From: Limosilactobacillus sp.
GTDB lineage: Bacteria; Bacillota; Bacilli; Lactobacillales; Lactobacillaceae
Direction of reading: 5' to 3'
Length of the DNA: 64,000 nucleotides
Assembly (NCBI RefSeq): GCF_022482365.1
Contig: NZ_JAKVPE010000001.1
Span: 1,178,001-1,242,000 of the forward strand
This document shows, piece by piece, positions 26,431-35,203 of the stretch; positions within the stretch are counted from its first letter, which is position 1; the number at the start of each line of letters is the position of its first letter. The translations under genes were made by a program, and so were the position numbers. A model generated the notes under the pieces. That model was not told the DNA's origin, did no database searches, and worked only from the letters and a program-made list of their open reading frames with translations.

Positions 26431-29112
26431 ATGAACAAACAACTCTACCAACTCAGTACGGATGAATTAAAAAACAAGTACCAACTGGCGGACCCGACAG
26501 CCGGGCTGACCAGTACCCAGGCCCAAGCACGGCTGGCCCAGGACGGTCCCAACGTGCTGGAGGTCAAGACGACCCCCAAGTGGAAAATTTTTCTGCGCCA
26601 ATTCAATAACATCGTGATCTATATCCTGCTGGCCGCCGCCGCACTGACGATCCTGATCGGCCACTACACCGACGCGATCGTCATCCTCGCCGTGGTGCTG
26701 CTCAACTCGCTGATCGGTTACTTCCAAGAGACCAGTGCTGCCAACGCCCTGGCCAAGATCAAGGAGCTGATGGCGCCGCGGGCAACCGTCTACCGTGACG
26801 GCGTTCGCCAGGACATCGACGCTAGCCAACTGGTTGCCGGCGACGTGGTCTTCCTCGAGGCGGGCGACAATGTCCCTGCCGACCTGCGGATCATTTCCGC
26901 CGACAACCTCCGCGTCGAGGAGTCGGCCCTGACCGGCGAGACCAATTCCGTCGCCAAAAATTCCGCCGTCCTGAAGACAGCCCAGGTTCCGCTGGCGGAG
27001 CGGACCAACGTGGCCTACGCGTCCACCCTGGTGACCAGCGGGAGCGGGACCGGGATCGTCGTGGCCACGGCCGGGGCAACCGAAATTGGCAAGATCTCCC
27101 AGGAGGTTGCCCACATCAAGCCGCAAAAGACGCCGCTGACCCGGGAAATCGACCAGGTCGGCAAGGTCGTCTCCTACATCACGATCAGTGCCTCGGTCGT
27201 CGTCTTCATCGTCGGCTTTGCCCTCCAGATCTACTCCCTACCGGCCCTCGCCCTGGCGGTGGTCGCAATGCTAGTGGGTTCCATTCCGGAAGGGCTGCCG
27301 GCCACGACCTCGGTGATCCTCGCCTTCGGGGTCAGCAAGATGGCCAAAAAGTACAAGACGATCATCAAGTCGATGCCAGCCGTCGAAACCCTTGGCTCAG
27401 TTGACGTGATCGCCACCGACAAGACCGGGACACTGACCAAAAACGAGATGGCCGCCAGTGAGCTCTGGGTCGGTGACCGGCGCATTGACGTCACCGGAAC
27501 CGGCTACGCACCCGCGGGCCAATTGCTCGACAACGGTCAGCCCGCGGAACTGACTCCTGAACTGCGGCTCTTCGTCGAGGCCGGCTACCAGGCCAACGAC
27601 ACCATCCTCACCGAAGAGGACGGGCGCTGGCACATCAACGGGGAGCCGACGGACGGTGCCTTCTTGACCCTCTACCACAAGGCCCACGGCGCCGCCTTCC
27701 AGTCGCCATACCAAAAACTGGACCTGCTGCCCTTCGACTCCGACTACCGCTACATCGCCGAGCTCGTCCAGGACATCCAGAGCGACCAGCAGATGATCTT
27801 TGTCAAGGGCTCACCGGACAAGCTCTTTGAGATGGCCGCCAAAATGGATGCGGCATTTGACCTTACCAAGTGGGAAAAGCGGGTCAACGCCTGGTCCAAG
27901 CAGGGGAAACGAGTAATCGCTGTCGGCTACCGGCCGGTGACTGGCACTCCCCTGAAGACGGTTGACCACGCGGACCTCTACCAGGGCATCCACCTGCTGG
28001 GCCTCGCCGCCCTCCAGGATGCCCCACGCGAAGAGGTAATCGCCGCCCTGGAAAAGATGAACCGGGCCGGGGTGGCCGTCAAGATGATCACCGGGGACGA
28101 CCCGCAGACCGCCCGGGCCATCGGGCAGCAGCTTGGCCTCACTAATGGTCCAATCCACGCCATCACTGGTGAACAGTGGGACCAATTAACCCCCGCAGAA
28201 CGGGGCAATGTCGCCATGAACACCCAGGTTTTTGCCCGGACGACCCCACAGAACAAGCTTGAGATCATCGAGGCCTTGCAAGAAAGTCAGCAGGTCACGG
28301 CCATGGTCGGCGACGGGGTGAACGACGCCCCCGCCCTGAAGCGCGCCGACATCGGAATCGCAATGGGGATCAAGGGAAGCGACGTCGCCAAGGACGCGGC
28401 GGACATGGTCTTAGGCGACGACAACTTTGCGACGATGGCCGCCGTGATCAAGGAGGGACGGCGCATCTACGACAACATTAAGAAGAGCATCCTCTTCCTT
28501 CTGCCGACCTCGTTCTCCGAGGGGCTGGTCGTCGCCTTCTCCATCCTGACCGGTCAGGAGGTGCCGCTGCTGCCGGTCCAGCTGCTGTGGATCAACCTGA
28601 TTGCGGCAATCACCATCCAGTTCGCCTTCGTCTTCGAACGGGCGGCGGACGGGATCATGGAGCGGGCACCGCGCCCCGTCAACCAGCGCCTGATGGACCG
28701 CCACGACCTGGTGCAGATGGGCTATGTTTCGGCACTGATTGCCGTCTTCTCGCTCGCCGGCTACCACTGGTTCGTGGGTGCCGGTGCCAGCCCGCTCAAC
28801 GCCACGACAATGATGATCAACACGATCGTCGTCTCCAAGGTCTTCTACTTCTTCAGCATCCGGACCGACCAACCGGGGCTCGGTCAGCTGAAGACGATCA
28901 GCACGAAGGCCTGGGGCGTGATCGCATTAATGATCTTCTTCCAGCTGGCCCTGACCTACCTGCCGTTCATGCAGGAGGCCTTCCATGTGACAGCGATCAG
29001 CCCGCTGGAATGGCTGGCGGTCATCGGTATTTCCGCGCTGATCATGCTCTGCACGGAGTTTGATAAGGGAATCCACAACCGCCGTCAGCGGATGGCCGTT
29101 GTTAAAAATTAA
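26431..29112 (+). CDS. Cation-transporting P-type ATPase (P2, calcium/sodium-type)
   Basis: An 893-residue E1-E2 ATPase. N-terminal cation-ATPase domain, TGET actuator motif, M4 motif SIPEGLPATTS (the PEGLP of Ca/Na/K-type pumps), phosphorylated Asp330 in DKTGTLT, nucleotide domain with KGSPDKLF, hinge TGDDPQTA and VGDGVNDAPALK, then six C-terminal helices. The PEGL motif and lack of heavy-metal domains place it in the P2 group, probably Ca2+ or Na+ export, though the ion cannot be proved. CAAGGTG precedes ATG 26431. Monocistronic, preceded by an unusual leader and closed by a strong terminator. Confidence 0.9.
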   Translation: MNKQLYQLSTDELKNKYQLADPTAGLTSTQAQARLAQDGPNVLEVKTTPKWKIFLRQFNNIVIYILLAAAALTILIGHYTDAIVILAVVLLNSLIGYFQETSAANALAKIKELMAPRATVYRDGVRQDIDASQLVAGDVVFLEAGDNVPADLRIISADNLRVEESALTGETNSVAKNSAVLKTAQVPLAERTNVAYASTLVTSGSGTGIVVATAGATEIGKISQEVAHIKPQKTPLTREIDQVGKVVSYITISASVVVFIVGFALQIYSLPALALAVVAMLVGSIPEGLPATTSVILAFGVSKMAKKYKTIIKSMPAVETLGSVDVIATDKTGTLTKNEMAASELWVGDRRIDVTGTGYAPAGQLLDNGQPAELTPELRLFVEAGYQANDTILTEEDGRWHINGEPTDGAFLTLYHKAHGAAFQSPYQKLDLLPFDSDYRYIAELVQDIQSDQQMIFVKGSPDKLFEMAAKMDAAFDLTKWEKRVNAWSKQGKRVIAVGYRPVTGTPLKTVDHADLYQGIHLLGLAALQDAPREEVIAALEKMNRAGVAVKMITGDDPQTARAIGQQLGLTNGPIHAITGEQWDQLTPAERGNVAMNTQVFARTTPQNKLEIIEALQESQQVTAMVGDGVNDAPALKRADIGIAMGIKGSDVAKDAADMVLGDDNFATMAAVIKEGRRIYDNIKKSILFLLPTSFSEGLVVAFSILTGQEVPLLPVQLLWINLIAAITIQFAFVFERAADGIMERAPRPVNQRLMDRHDLVQMGYVSALIAVFSLAGYHWFVGAGASPLNATTMMINTIVVSKVFYFFSIRTDQPGLGQLKTISTKAWGVIALMIFFQLALTYLPFMQEAFHVTAISPLEWLAVIGISALIMLCTEFDKGIHNRRQRMAVVKN

Positions 29113-29123
29113 CAGAAAAAGCG

Positions 29124-29171
29124 TGATGCCGAGAGAAAACAAGTTTTCTCTCGGCATCATTTTCTTTTTTG
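29124..29171 (+). terminator. Terminator of the P-type ATPase
   Basis: TGATGCCGAGAGAAAAC pairs perfectly with GTTTTCTCTCGGCATCA (17 bp) followed by TTTTC and TTTTTT. Confidence 0.93.
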
Positions 29172-29180
29172 AATATTAGA

Positions 29181-29303
29181 AAGATAACGTGGAAAACAAC
29201 CGTGGGGCTAGTGTCTAACTACGGACGAAAGCCGACGCCTTCAGCGCCGACTCCCGCCCTAGGTTAGCCATACGCCCCACTCAGATGGTTGTTTCCCACT
29301 CAC
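29181..29303. repeat. Intergenic palindromic repeat, copy C
   Basis: Starts AAGATAACGTGGAAAACAACC and ends GGTTGTTTCCCACTCAC, with GTGGGGC/GCCCCAC as the second stem. Nearly identical to copy D. Located between tandem genes (ATPase and HAD), just after a terminator. Confidence 0.88.
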
Positions 29304-29356
29304 ACGCTTCTTTGTTACAATGGTCCTTATAAGTTGGATGAAAGGATCCGATTACC

Positions 29357-30001
29357 ATGACAGAACAGATGGAAAACTTTATTTTCGACATCGACGGCAC
29401 CCTGATCGACACCTTCGACATGTACATGCCACCGATGATCAAGCTGCTGCGCGAACACGGCTACCCGGTTGCCCCTGAAGACGAACAGGCGGTCATGCGC
29501 AAGCTCTTCGGCATCACCGGCGCCGACGCCCTGCGGATCTACGGGGTCAAGAAAGAGGACGTCGCCCCGATGGTTAAGGAATGGTTTCAGCTCTCCTACC
29601 AGCGTGAGGACCGGGTGACGGTGCTTGACGGCATCCCCGCGGCACTGCAGGGGCTCAACGCTGCCGGACGCAACCTGGCCGTGGCCACCTCCAAGGTCCA
29701 GGACGAGTACGAGCACTTCCGGCAGGAATTCCCCTTTGCCCAGCTCTTCGACGTGGCAATCACCGAGAAGGACACGGTCAAGCACAAGCCCGACCCGGAC
29801 CCGATCCTGGCGGCGATGGAGAAAATGGGGATCACCGACCCGGCGCAGACCGTTTACGTGGGCGACACGATCAATGACCTCAAGGCCGCTAAGGCAGCCG
29901 GGGTCAAGTCCGCCGCGGCCCTCTATGGCTCGGCCAACCCGGCTTCCATCATGGGGGCCGACTTCCTGCTGCACGAACCGGCCGACCTGTTGAAAATTTA
30001 G
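29357..30001 (+). CDS. HAD-superfamily hydrolase
   Basis: 214 residues of HAD subfamily IA. Motif I FDIDGTLIDT supplies the nucleophile Asp, motif II is ATSKVQ, motif III Lys lies in KHKPDPD, and motif IV is VGDTINDL. A small helical cap is inserted after motif I. The pattern resembles phosphoglycolate phosphatase/PpaX-like enzymes, but the substrate is unknown. AAAGGA precedes ATG 29357. Transcribed alone, converging with the DHH gene. Confidence 0.87.
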   Translation: MTEQMENFIFDIDGTLIDTFDMYMPPMIKLLREHGYPVAPEDEQAVMRKLFGITGADALRIYGVKKEDVAPMVKEWFQLSYQREDRVTVLDGIPAALQGLNAAGRNLAVATSKVQDEYEHFRQEFPFAQLFDVAITEKDTVKHKPDPDPILAAMEKMGITDPAQTVYVGDTINDLKAAKAAGVKSAAALYGSANPASIMGADFLLHEPADLLKI

Positions 30002-30008
30002 TGAACTG

Positions 30009-30056
30009 AAAAACGCCTCGCAAGCAAGCTCGAGTTGCCAGCGAGACGTTTTTTTG
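30009..30056. terminator. Terminator between HAD and DHH genes
   Basis: AACGCCTCGC pairs with GCGAGACGTT (one mismatch), followed by TTTTTTT on the plus strand. The opposite strand also has a short T-run. Confidence 0.85.
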
Positions 30057-30061
30057 ATTGG

Positions 30062-31144
30062 CTACTTGCTCTTCCCAAACAGCGCCGCCATCTTGGCTGC
30101 CACTTCCGGATCGAGGTTGTCCGCCAGGGTGCTCTCTTCCTGATGGTCCTCCTCCTGGCGATTCTTCACCGTCTGGGTGAGGTCATCGATCACGGCCTGC
30201 TCGCCGACCTTGACCGGATTAACTGTCAGCCGGCCGCCCGCCGCATCGGCATGGCCGCCGCCGTTGAAGTACTGCTCGGCAAACTTGGCCACGTCCAGCT
30301 TGCCGTTGCTGCGCAGGGAAACGCTGACCGGGCTGACCACCAGCGCAGCGTCGACGTCCGGGTTTTGTTCCAGCAATTCGTGGGCGATCTCGGACTTGTA
30401 GTCGTCGGCATAGACCACCCCGAACTGGTGCCCGGCGATCTTCGTCTTGAGCATGTCCTTGAGGTGGCTCTTGAGATACTTGGCCCGCCGCTCGTTGAGG
30501 GTGTGGATCAGCAGCTGATTGTCCTGCCGGTACTGCTCCCAACCGGCCGCCAGCACGCCCTCAACGAAGGAGGCCGAGTCCTGGAGCGGGTAGAACCAGA
30601 AGAGCTGGTCGAGGTCATCGGCCGCCCGGCGCTCCGTTTCGGCCATGTCGGGATCGTTTTGCCAGTCCCAGGTATCGTAGGCCCGGATCAACTCGACCAG
30701 GTAGGCCAGGTCCTGGCGCCGCTGCTCGCTCAGGTCGGTAAAGTGCGGCTGGGTCTGCAGCCAGTCCCAAACCAGGCTAGCCGCGCTCGGGTTGACGTCC
30801 GGGTTGGCCGGGGTGATGCTGTTGGCCGCGTACTTGTTCCGCTGGGCCTCCTCGCTCTCGTGGTGGTCAAACACCAGCCAGTGATTGGCAAAATTGTCGT
30901 TGAGCTGCTGGAAGGTGTAGTCGCTGTCCGGAGTCATGTCCATGATGTAGACGTCGGTGAAGCGGCTGGCCTCGGGCGTGCGCATCCAGCGGGCAAATTC
31001 ATCGTCAATCCGACCGGCCCCGCAGTTGGTCATGTCAAAGTCGGTGTCGTCAAACATCGTCGGCTGGACCGCCTTTAGGAGTAGCGGGGCCCCGAAGCCG
31101 TCCAGGTCATTGTGGGAAAATAGTTTAATCGTTCGTTTTGCCAT
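30062..31144 (-). CDS. DHH/DHHA1-family phosphoesterase (NrnB-like)
   Basis: 360 residues. The DHH domain starts with FSHNDLDGFGAPLL (metal-binding Asp pair), then MDMTPD and the name-giving VFDHH. The C-terminal DHHA1 domain ends with FNGGGHADAAGGRL. The SHNDLDG start and length resemble Bacillus NrnB, an oligoribonuclease that finishes RNA decay, but members also cleave pApA and cyclic dinucleotide products. It contains no membrane or GGDEF-like parts, so it is not GdpP. Monocistronic; starts at ATG 31144. Confidence 0.82.
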   Translation of the reverse strand: MAKRTIKLFSHNDLDGFGAPLLLKAVQPTMFDDTDFDMTNCGAGRIDDEFARWMRTPEASRFTDVYIMDMTPDSDYTFQQLNDNFANHWLVFDHHESEEAQRNKYAANSITPANPDVNPSAASLVWDWLQTQPHFTDLSEQRRQDLAYLVELIRAYDTWDWQNDPDMAETERRAADDLDQLFWFYPLQDSASFVEGVLAAGWEQYRQDNQLLIHTLNERRAKYLKSHLKDMLKTKIAGHQFGVVYADDYKSEIAHELLEQNPDVDAALVVSPVSVSLRSNGKLDVAKFAEQYFNGGGHADAAGGRLTVNPVKVGEQAVIDDLTQTVKNRQEEDHQEESTLADNLDPEVAAKMAALFGKSK

Positions 31145-31287
31145 CTTGTACTCGCCTCGTCTTGATTAATCGTTACTACCGACCATTATACTAGATTTTT
31201 CTCCCCAATCGGTGACCTTTCCAACTGACAGCGACCCGGGTTGTTGTTATCATGGAAGTAGTGACATTTAGGAAAGGAACGAACATT

Positions 31288-32544
31288 ATGCAAATCTATG
31301 ATTACCGGCAAGATTTGATCGACTTGCTTCAAAATACCGGTGACGATCCGCGCAGCCTCCAGCAGACCTTGCGCAGCCTCACCACGATCATCAATATTCT
31401 CAACCACTATGACGACGGAACTCCCGCTAAGGACAGCGCCCCGGTCAAGCGGCACCACTACCAGACCCACACCCGGCACGAGCAGCCAATGTCCCCAGCG
31501 GCCCGGCACACCCTGCGCTCCCTTCTGACCGGGCCATCCAGCAGTGCGGCCAAGCCGGCAGCCAACCGGCCGGCCCAGAATACCGTGGTCAGCCGACCAA
31601 CCCCGGTCGAACCCGCGGCACCCAAGGAAATCAGCCAGGAGGAACGGTTGGCCGCCGACAACCTGTACCTGGTCCACCGGAAGCTCAGTGGGGCCGAGAT
31701 CAACCACCGCTACTATTCTGAGGCCATCCTGCACCACCTCCACTTCCCAGTTGAGGACGGTGACGTGGTTGAGCTGGACACCCAGCAGCAGGTCCGCGGC
31801 TTGCCGGCAATTCGCCGGGTCACCAGCGACCGGATCGACGACTACGAGCCAACCAAGATCAGCGTGATTGAGTACGCCGAATTGAAGAGCGTTCCCGGAT
31901 CCGACGTTCTCCAAATCGCTAGCACGATGAAGGGCGATTCGCTCCTCGACCAGGCACCGGCCAACACCGTCGTGATCGACCCGTTCAAGTACCCGGGCCG
32001 CGACCTGAAGCCGGGGATGGTAATTGACTTTGCCTACTACGACCGCGGCAACGGGCTCAAGGACGCCAGTGAGGGCAGCATTCGCTGGATCCACGAGAAA
32101 CAGGACTACGACACCACCAAGCAGCCGGCCAAGCCGAAGCAAGTCAAGAAGGTCACCAACACCCGGCACGACTACGAAAAGAAGCTCGACTACGACCTCA
32201 AGCAGCGGACCGTTCTGGTCATTACCGGCGTTCGTGACAAGGTCCAGGGGCTCAAGCCGGTGATCGCCAAGCACCACGGGGTCTTCCACGGCCTCGACGC
32301 CTCGGCGGAAGAGAACGTCTCCTCCAGCAAGCTCAAGCGGGAGATCCGTGACGCCGACTTCGTAATTGTCTGCATCGACGCCATCCACCACCGGATCAGC
32401 CAGCTGGCCAACCACCACGCCAAGCGCTACGAGAAGCCGCTGGCAATTGCCAACGTGACCTCCAACACGGCGGTCGAACGGGCGGTCGGCCGGGCTTTGA
32501 ACGGTGACCCGGCATACGCGGTTTCCAGTGAAAAGATTGATTAG
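31288..32544 (+). CDS. DUF2325-domain protein with long disordered linker
   Basis: 418 residues. Residues about 50-130 are Pro/Ala/Ser-rich and probably disordered; about 135-270 form a mixed-charge middle domain; about 310-405 match the DUF2325 pattern: VLVITGVRDKVQG, HHGVFHGLDASAEEN, LKREIRDADFVIVCIDAIHH, then KRYEKPLAIANVTS. DUF2325 proteins are small Rossmann-like proteins of unknown role. AAAGGAA upstream fixes ATG 31288 rather than the in-frame ATG 31252. Transcribed alone; the brnQ T-box leader follows. Confidence 0.8.
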   Translation: MQIYDYRQDLIDLLQNTGDDPRSLQQTLRSLTTIINILNHYDDGTPAKDSAPVKRHHYQTHTRHEQPMSPAARHTLRSLLTGPSSSAAKPAANRPAQNTVVSRPTPVEPAAPKEISQEERLAADNLYLVHRKLSGAEINHRYYSEAILHHLHFPVEDGDVVELDTQQQVRGLPAIRRVTSDRIDDYEPTKISVIEYAELKSVPGSDVLQIASTMKGDSLLDQAPANTVVIDPFKYPGRDLKPGMVIDFAYYDRGNGLKDASEGSIRWIHEKQDYDTTKQPAKPKQVKKVTNTRHDYEKKLDYDLKQRTVLVITGVRDKVQGLKPVIAKHHGVFHGLDASAEENVSSSKLKREIRDADFVIVCIDAIHHRISQLANHHAKRYEKPLAIANVTSNTAVERAVGRALNGDPAYAVSSEKID

Positions 32545-32619
32545 CTTAAATAAAATTAAGATATTCCTTGACTTTTATTAAAAAGAGCTTAGAATATGAA
32601 TCAACAATTTAATTATTCG

Positions 32620-32886
32620 ATCGCAATGAGAAAGAAGAGTAGGTTGAATCGACCACGACAGCGAGTCCCGTTTGGTGTGAGGGGACAGTGAGTTCGACCA
32701 ATTGAAAATCACTTTCGAGTCCGGGGCTTAAGTTCAGTAAGTTCAGGTGGGAGCACCCATTACCGTGCCAGCGTATCGCCTGCGGGCCGTACGTGAAGGT
32801 CTTGTCCATCATGACGAGACGAAGATAGGGTGGTACCACGCTCAAGCGTCCCTTAACCAATTGATTTTGGTTAAGGGACTTTTTTG
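32620..32886 (+). promoter_or_regulatory. T-box leader, probable isoleucine (AUC) specifier, controlling brnQ
   Basis: The antiterminator T-box AGGGTGGTACCACG is at 32827-32840. The following terminator pairs GTCCCTTAACC with GGTTAAGGGAC (32848-32879) and ends in a T-run. In stem I, GAAAG pairs with CTTTC and GGTTGAA with TTCGACC. The loop between holds AGTA on the 5' side and, on the 3' side, ATC at 32708-32710 followed by A. That makes Ile the best specifier reading, consistent with a branched-chain amino acid importer downstream. Uncharged tRNA-Ile would permit read-through. Confidence 0.85.
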
Positions 32887-32936
32887 TTGGGATCGGCGCA
32901 ATTATTTTTAATTTTATCCTGAGGAGGAGTATTTTT

Positions 32937-34316
32937 ATGCAAGATCTCACATCACGTAAATTAACGTGGAAACAATATCTGGTCGTCGCCTCGCTGCTAT
33001 TTGGCCTGTTCTTCGGTGCCGGAAACCTGATTTTCCCCCTGCACCTGGGCCAGCTCGCCGGGGCACACTGGGGCACCGCGGCGGTCGGCTTCCTGCTGAC
33101 CGGGGTGCTGCTGCCGCTGCTGTCGGTCCTCGCCGTGGCCGTCACCCGGGCCGAGGGGGTCTACGACATTGGTCGACCGCTTGGCGCCGCCTTTGCCCTG
33201 GTCTTCATGGTCCTGATCCACGCCACCATCGGTCCCCTCTTCGGGACGCCGCGGACCGCGACCGTCTCCTTTACGGTCGGGGTGGCACCGTTTCTGCCTA
33301 AGCGGTACGAATCCGTCGCCCTCTTCGTCTTCTCGACCCTCTTTTTCCTGGCGGCCTTCGCCTTTTCCTACCGTGAAAACAGCATTCTGGCCAACGTCGG
33401 CAAGGTCTTGAACCCCGTCTTCCTGGCGCTCTTGTTCCTGGTCTTTGTCGTTGCATTTGCCAACCCGCTGGGTAATCCGGCTACCGCGCCCGTTACCAGC
33501 GCCTACACTCACAGCGCCCTGTCCAACGGTTTTTTGGAAGGCTACAACACGATGGACGCCCTGGCCGGCCTGGCCTTTGGGGTCACCGTCGTCACGGCCG
33601 TCCGCTCCATGGGGCAGCGCCGGGCGAGTGATGTTTCCAAGGTCGTTGCTAAGTCCGGTGTCCTAGCCGTTTCCGCCATTGCCGTTATCTACCTGCTGCT
33701 GATCGTCCTCGGTGCCATGTCACTCGGGCGCTTCAAGGTTTCCGCTGACGGTGGGGTGGCCTTCAACCAGCTGGTTAACGCCTATGCTGGGGCCTTTGGT
33801 CAGATCGTCCTCGCCTTCCTGCTCACCGTCACCTGCCTGACGACCGCCGTTGGTCTGGTCGCTGCCTTTGCCCAGGACTTCCACAAGCACTTCCCGAAGG
33901 TTTCCTACCACACCTGGCTGGCCCTCTCCTGCCTGGCCTCGTTCTTGACCGCCAACTTCGGGCTCGACACGATCATCTCCTGGTACACGCCAATGCTGAT
34001 GTTCCTCTACCCACTGGCAATGGTCCTGATCCTCTTGTCCGTCACCTCACCGCTCTTCCGGCGTGACGGGGCCGTCTACTTCTTCGTCGTCCTCTTCACC
34101 GTTGTGCCGGCCCTGGGCGACATGGTGGTTGCCTTCCCCGCCGTCGTCAGCCAAAGCCACTTCGGCCTGATGGTGGCCGCTTGGCGGAGCCACCTGCCGC
34201 TGGCCAGCATGGGCTTGTCCTGGCTGGTACCGGCCCTTGTTGGTCTGGCGGTCGGCCTGCTCTACCATTGGTTCAAGCCAGCCGGTGCCGTTTCCACCAA
34301 GACGGAGCTCAACTAA
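32937..34316 (+). CDS. brnQ: Branched-chain amino acid:cation symporter
   Basis: A 459-residue LIVCS-family permease with about twelve membrane helices. The N-terminal FLFGAGNLIFPLHLGQLAG-type segment (here FFGAGNLIFPLHLGQ) and GPLFGTPRTATVSFTVGV are family signatures. It imports Ile, Leu and Val with Na+ or H+. GAGGAGGAG precedes ATG 32937. The upstream T-box makes expression respond to isoleucine supply. Confidence 0.93.
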   Translation: MQDLTSRKLTWKQYLVVASLLFGLFFGAGNLIFPLHLGQLAGAHWGTAAVGFLLTGVLLPLLSVLAVAVTRAEGVYDIGRPLGAAFALVFMVLIHATIGPLFGTPRTATVSFTVGVAPFLPKRYESVALFVFSTLFFLAAFAFSYRENSILANVGKVLNPVFLALLFLVFVVAFANPLGNPATAPVTSAYTHSALSNGFLEGYNTMDALAGLAFGVTVVTAVRSMGQRRASDVSKVVAKSGVLAVSAIAVIYLLLIVLGAMSLGRFKVSADGGVAFNQLVNAYAGAFGQIVLAFLLTVTCLTTAVGLVAAFAQDFHKHFPKVSYHTWLALSCLASFLTANFGLDTIISWYTPMLMFLYPLAMVLILLSVTSPLFRRDGAVYFFVVLFTVVPALGDMVVAFPAVVSQSHFGLMVAAWRSHLPLASMGLSWLVPALVGLAVGLLYHWFKPAGAVSTKTELN

Positions 34317-34338
34317 CAATTAAATTTTTCAGCCATTA

Positions 34339-34376
34339 AAAAACGGGATCGTCTCAACCGAGGCGGTCCCGTTTTT
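34339..34376 (+). terminator. Terminator of brnQ
   Basis: AAACGGGATCGTCTC pairs with GAGGCGGTCCCGTTT (one mismatch) and is followed by TTTTT. Confidence 0.88.
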
Positions 34377-34385
34377 GATTAATTT

Positions 34386-34507
34386 AGATAACGTGGAAAA
34401 CAACCGTGGGGCTAGTGTCTAACTACGGACGAAAGCCGACGCCTTCAGCGCCGACTCCCGTCCTAGGTTAGCCATACGCCCCACTCAGATGGTTGTTTCC
34501 CACTCAC
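34386..34507. repeat. Intergenic palindromic repeat, copy D
   Basis: AGATAACGTGGAAAACAACC to GGTTGTTTCCCACTCAC; almost identical to copy C. It lies between the convergent brnQ and glucosaminidase genes and stops 2 bp before the latter's stop codon. Confidence 0.88.
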
Positions 34508-34509
34508 TT

Positions 34510-35100
34510 TCAGTCATATTTATCCAAATTAAACTTCTGAATCGCGTAAATCAGCTTGCTGGCGTAGTCCGGATCGGTCGCGTAGCCGTTCTTCTGCAAC
34601 GCGTAAGCTGCCTCACGGTAGTTTTTCGCCTTCTGCACGCTGCGGAAACGCTTGTGGTTGTCCGCCGTTCCGTTGACGATCAGCAGGGTGTGGGCCTTAA
34701 TCGAGGCCGCCCAGCTGTTGTAAACCTGGAAGTACTGCTTGACCTGCTTGTTCTTACCGTTGATGTTTTCGGTCGTGTACATCCGCACCCGGTTGTGCTT
34801 GCTGTTGGCCTTGATGCCAAAGAGATTGTTGTATTTGTAGGCGAGCTTGCTGCGGCCCCAGTTGGATTCGATGCCGGCCTGGGCAATCGTGATGCTGGCC
34901 GGGATGTGGTACTTCTTTTGTTCCCGCTGGGCCGCCGGGGCAATCTGCTTGATGAACTTGCTGACCGTGATGTCCTTGGGGTGGGTCTGCCGTTGGGGTT
35001 TAGTTGTCTTGTGCTGCAACGAGACGATGCCGAAGACCGCCGCCGCGATCAGCACCACGACGAGCAGGCTCCCGATAATGATCTGCCATTTTTTCTTCAT
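34510..35100 (-). CDS. GH73 N-acetylglucosaminidase-type wall hydrolase
   Basis: 196 residues. An N-terminal membrane anchor (WQIIIGSLLVVVLIAAAVFGI) is followed by a glucosaminidase (FlgJ/LytG-like) domain. The catalytic Glu is in AQAGIESNWGRS and the family motif NNLFGIK follows. The C-terminal QKNGYATDPDYASKLIYAI motif is typical of the family. It would cut GlcNAc linkages in peptidoglycan from the outer face. No wall-binding repeats are present. Start ATG 35100 has GGGGGAAG upstream. Confidence 0.88.
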   Translation of the reverse strand: MKKKWQIIIGSLLVVVLIAAAVFGIVSLQHKTTKPQRQTHPKDITVSKFIKQIAPAAQREQKKYHIPASITIAQAGIESNWGRSKLAYKYNNLFGIKANSKHNRVRMYTTENINGKNKQVKQYFQVYNSWAASIKAHTLLIVNGTADNHKRFRSVQKAKNYREAAYALQKNGYATDPDYASKLIYAIQKFNLDKYD

Positions 35101-35157
35101 GTTCTCACTTCCCCCTCATCTTGGTTGTTGTCCACCATTATAGGGGGTGGCCAAATA

Positions 35158-35202
35158 AAAAAGCGAAGGTTTCGCTCAATCTTCAGGAAATCTTCGCTTT
35201 TA
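35158..35202. terminator. Terminator of the ABC-F/permease unit
   Basis: AAAAGCGAAG and CTTCGCTTTT with T-runs on both strands. On the minus strand it follows the stop codon of the downstream-most gene directly. Confidence 0.85.
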
Positions 35203-35203
35203 T

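Noticed and set aside
30035-31078. A 347-codon open frame antisense to the DHH phosphoesterase
   Set aside because: Shadow of a GC-rich gene with clear catalytic motifs; no ribosome site or recognisable protein features.
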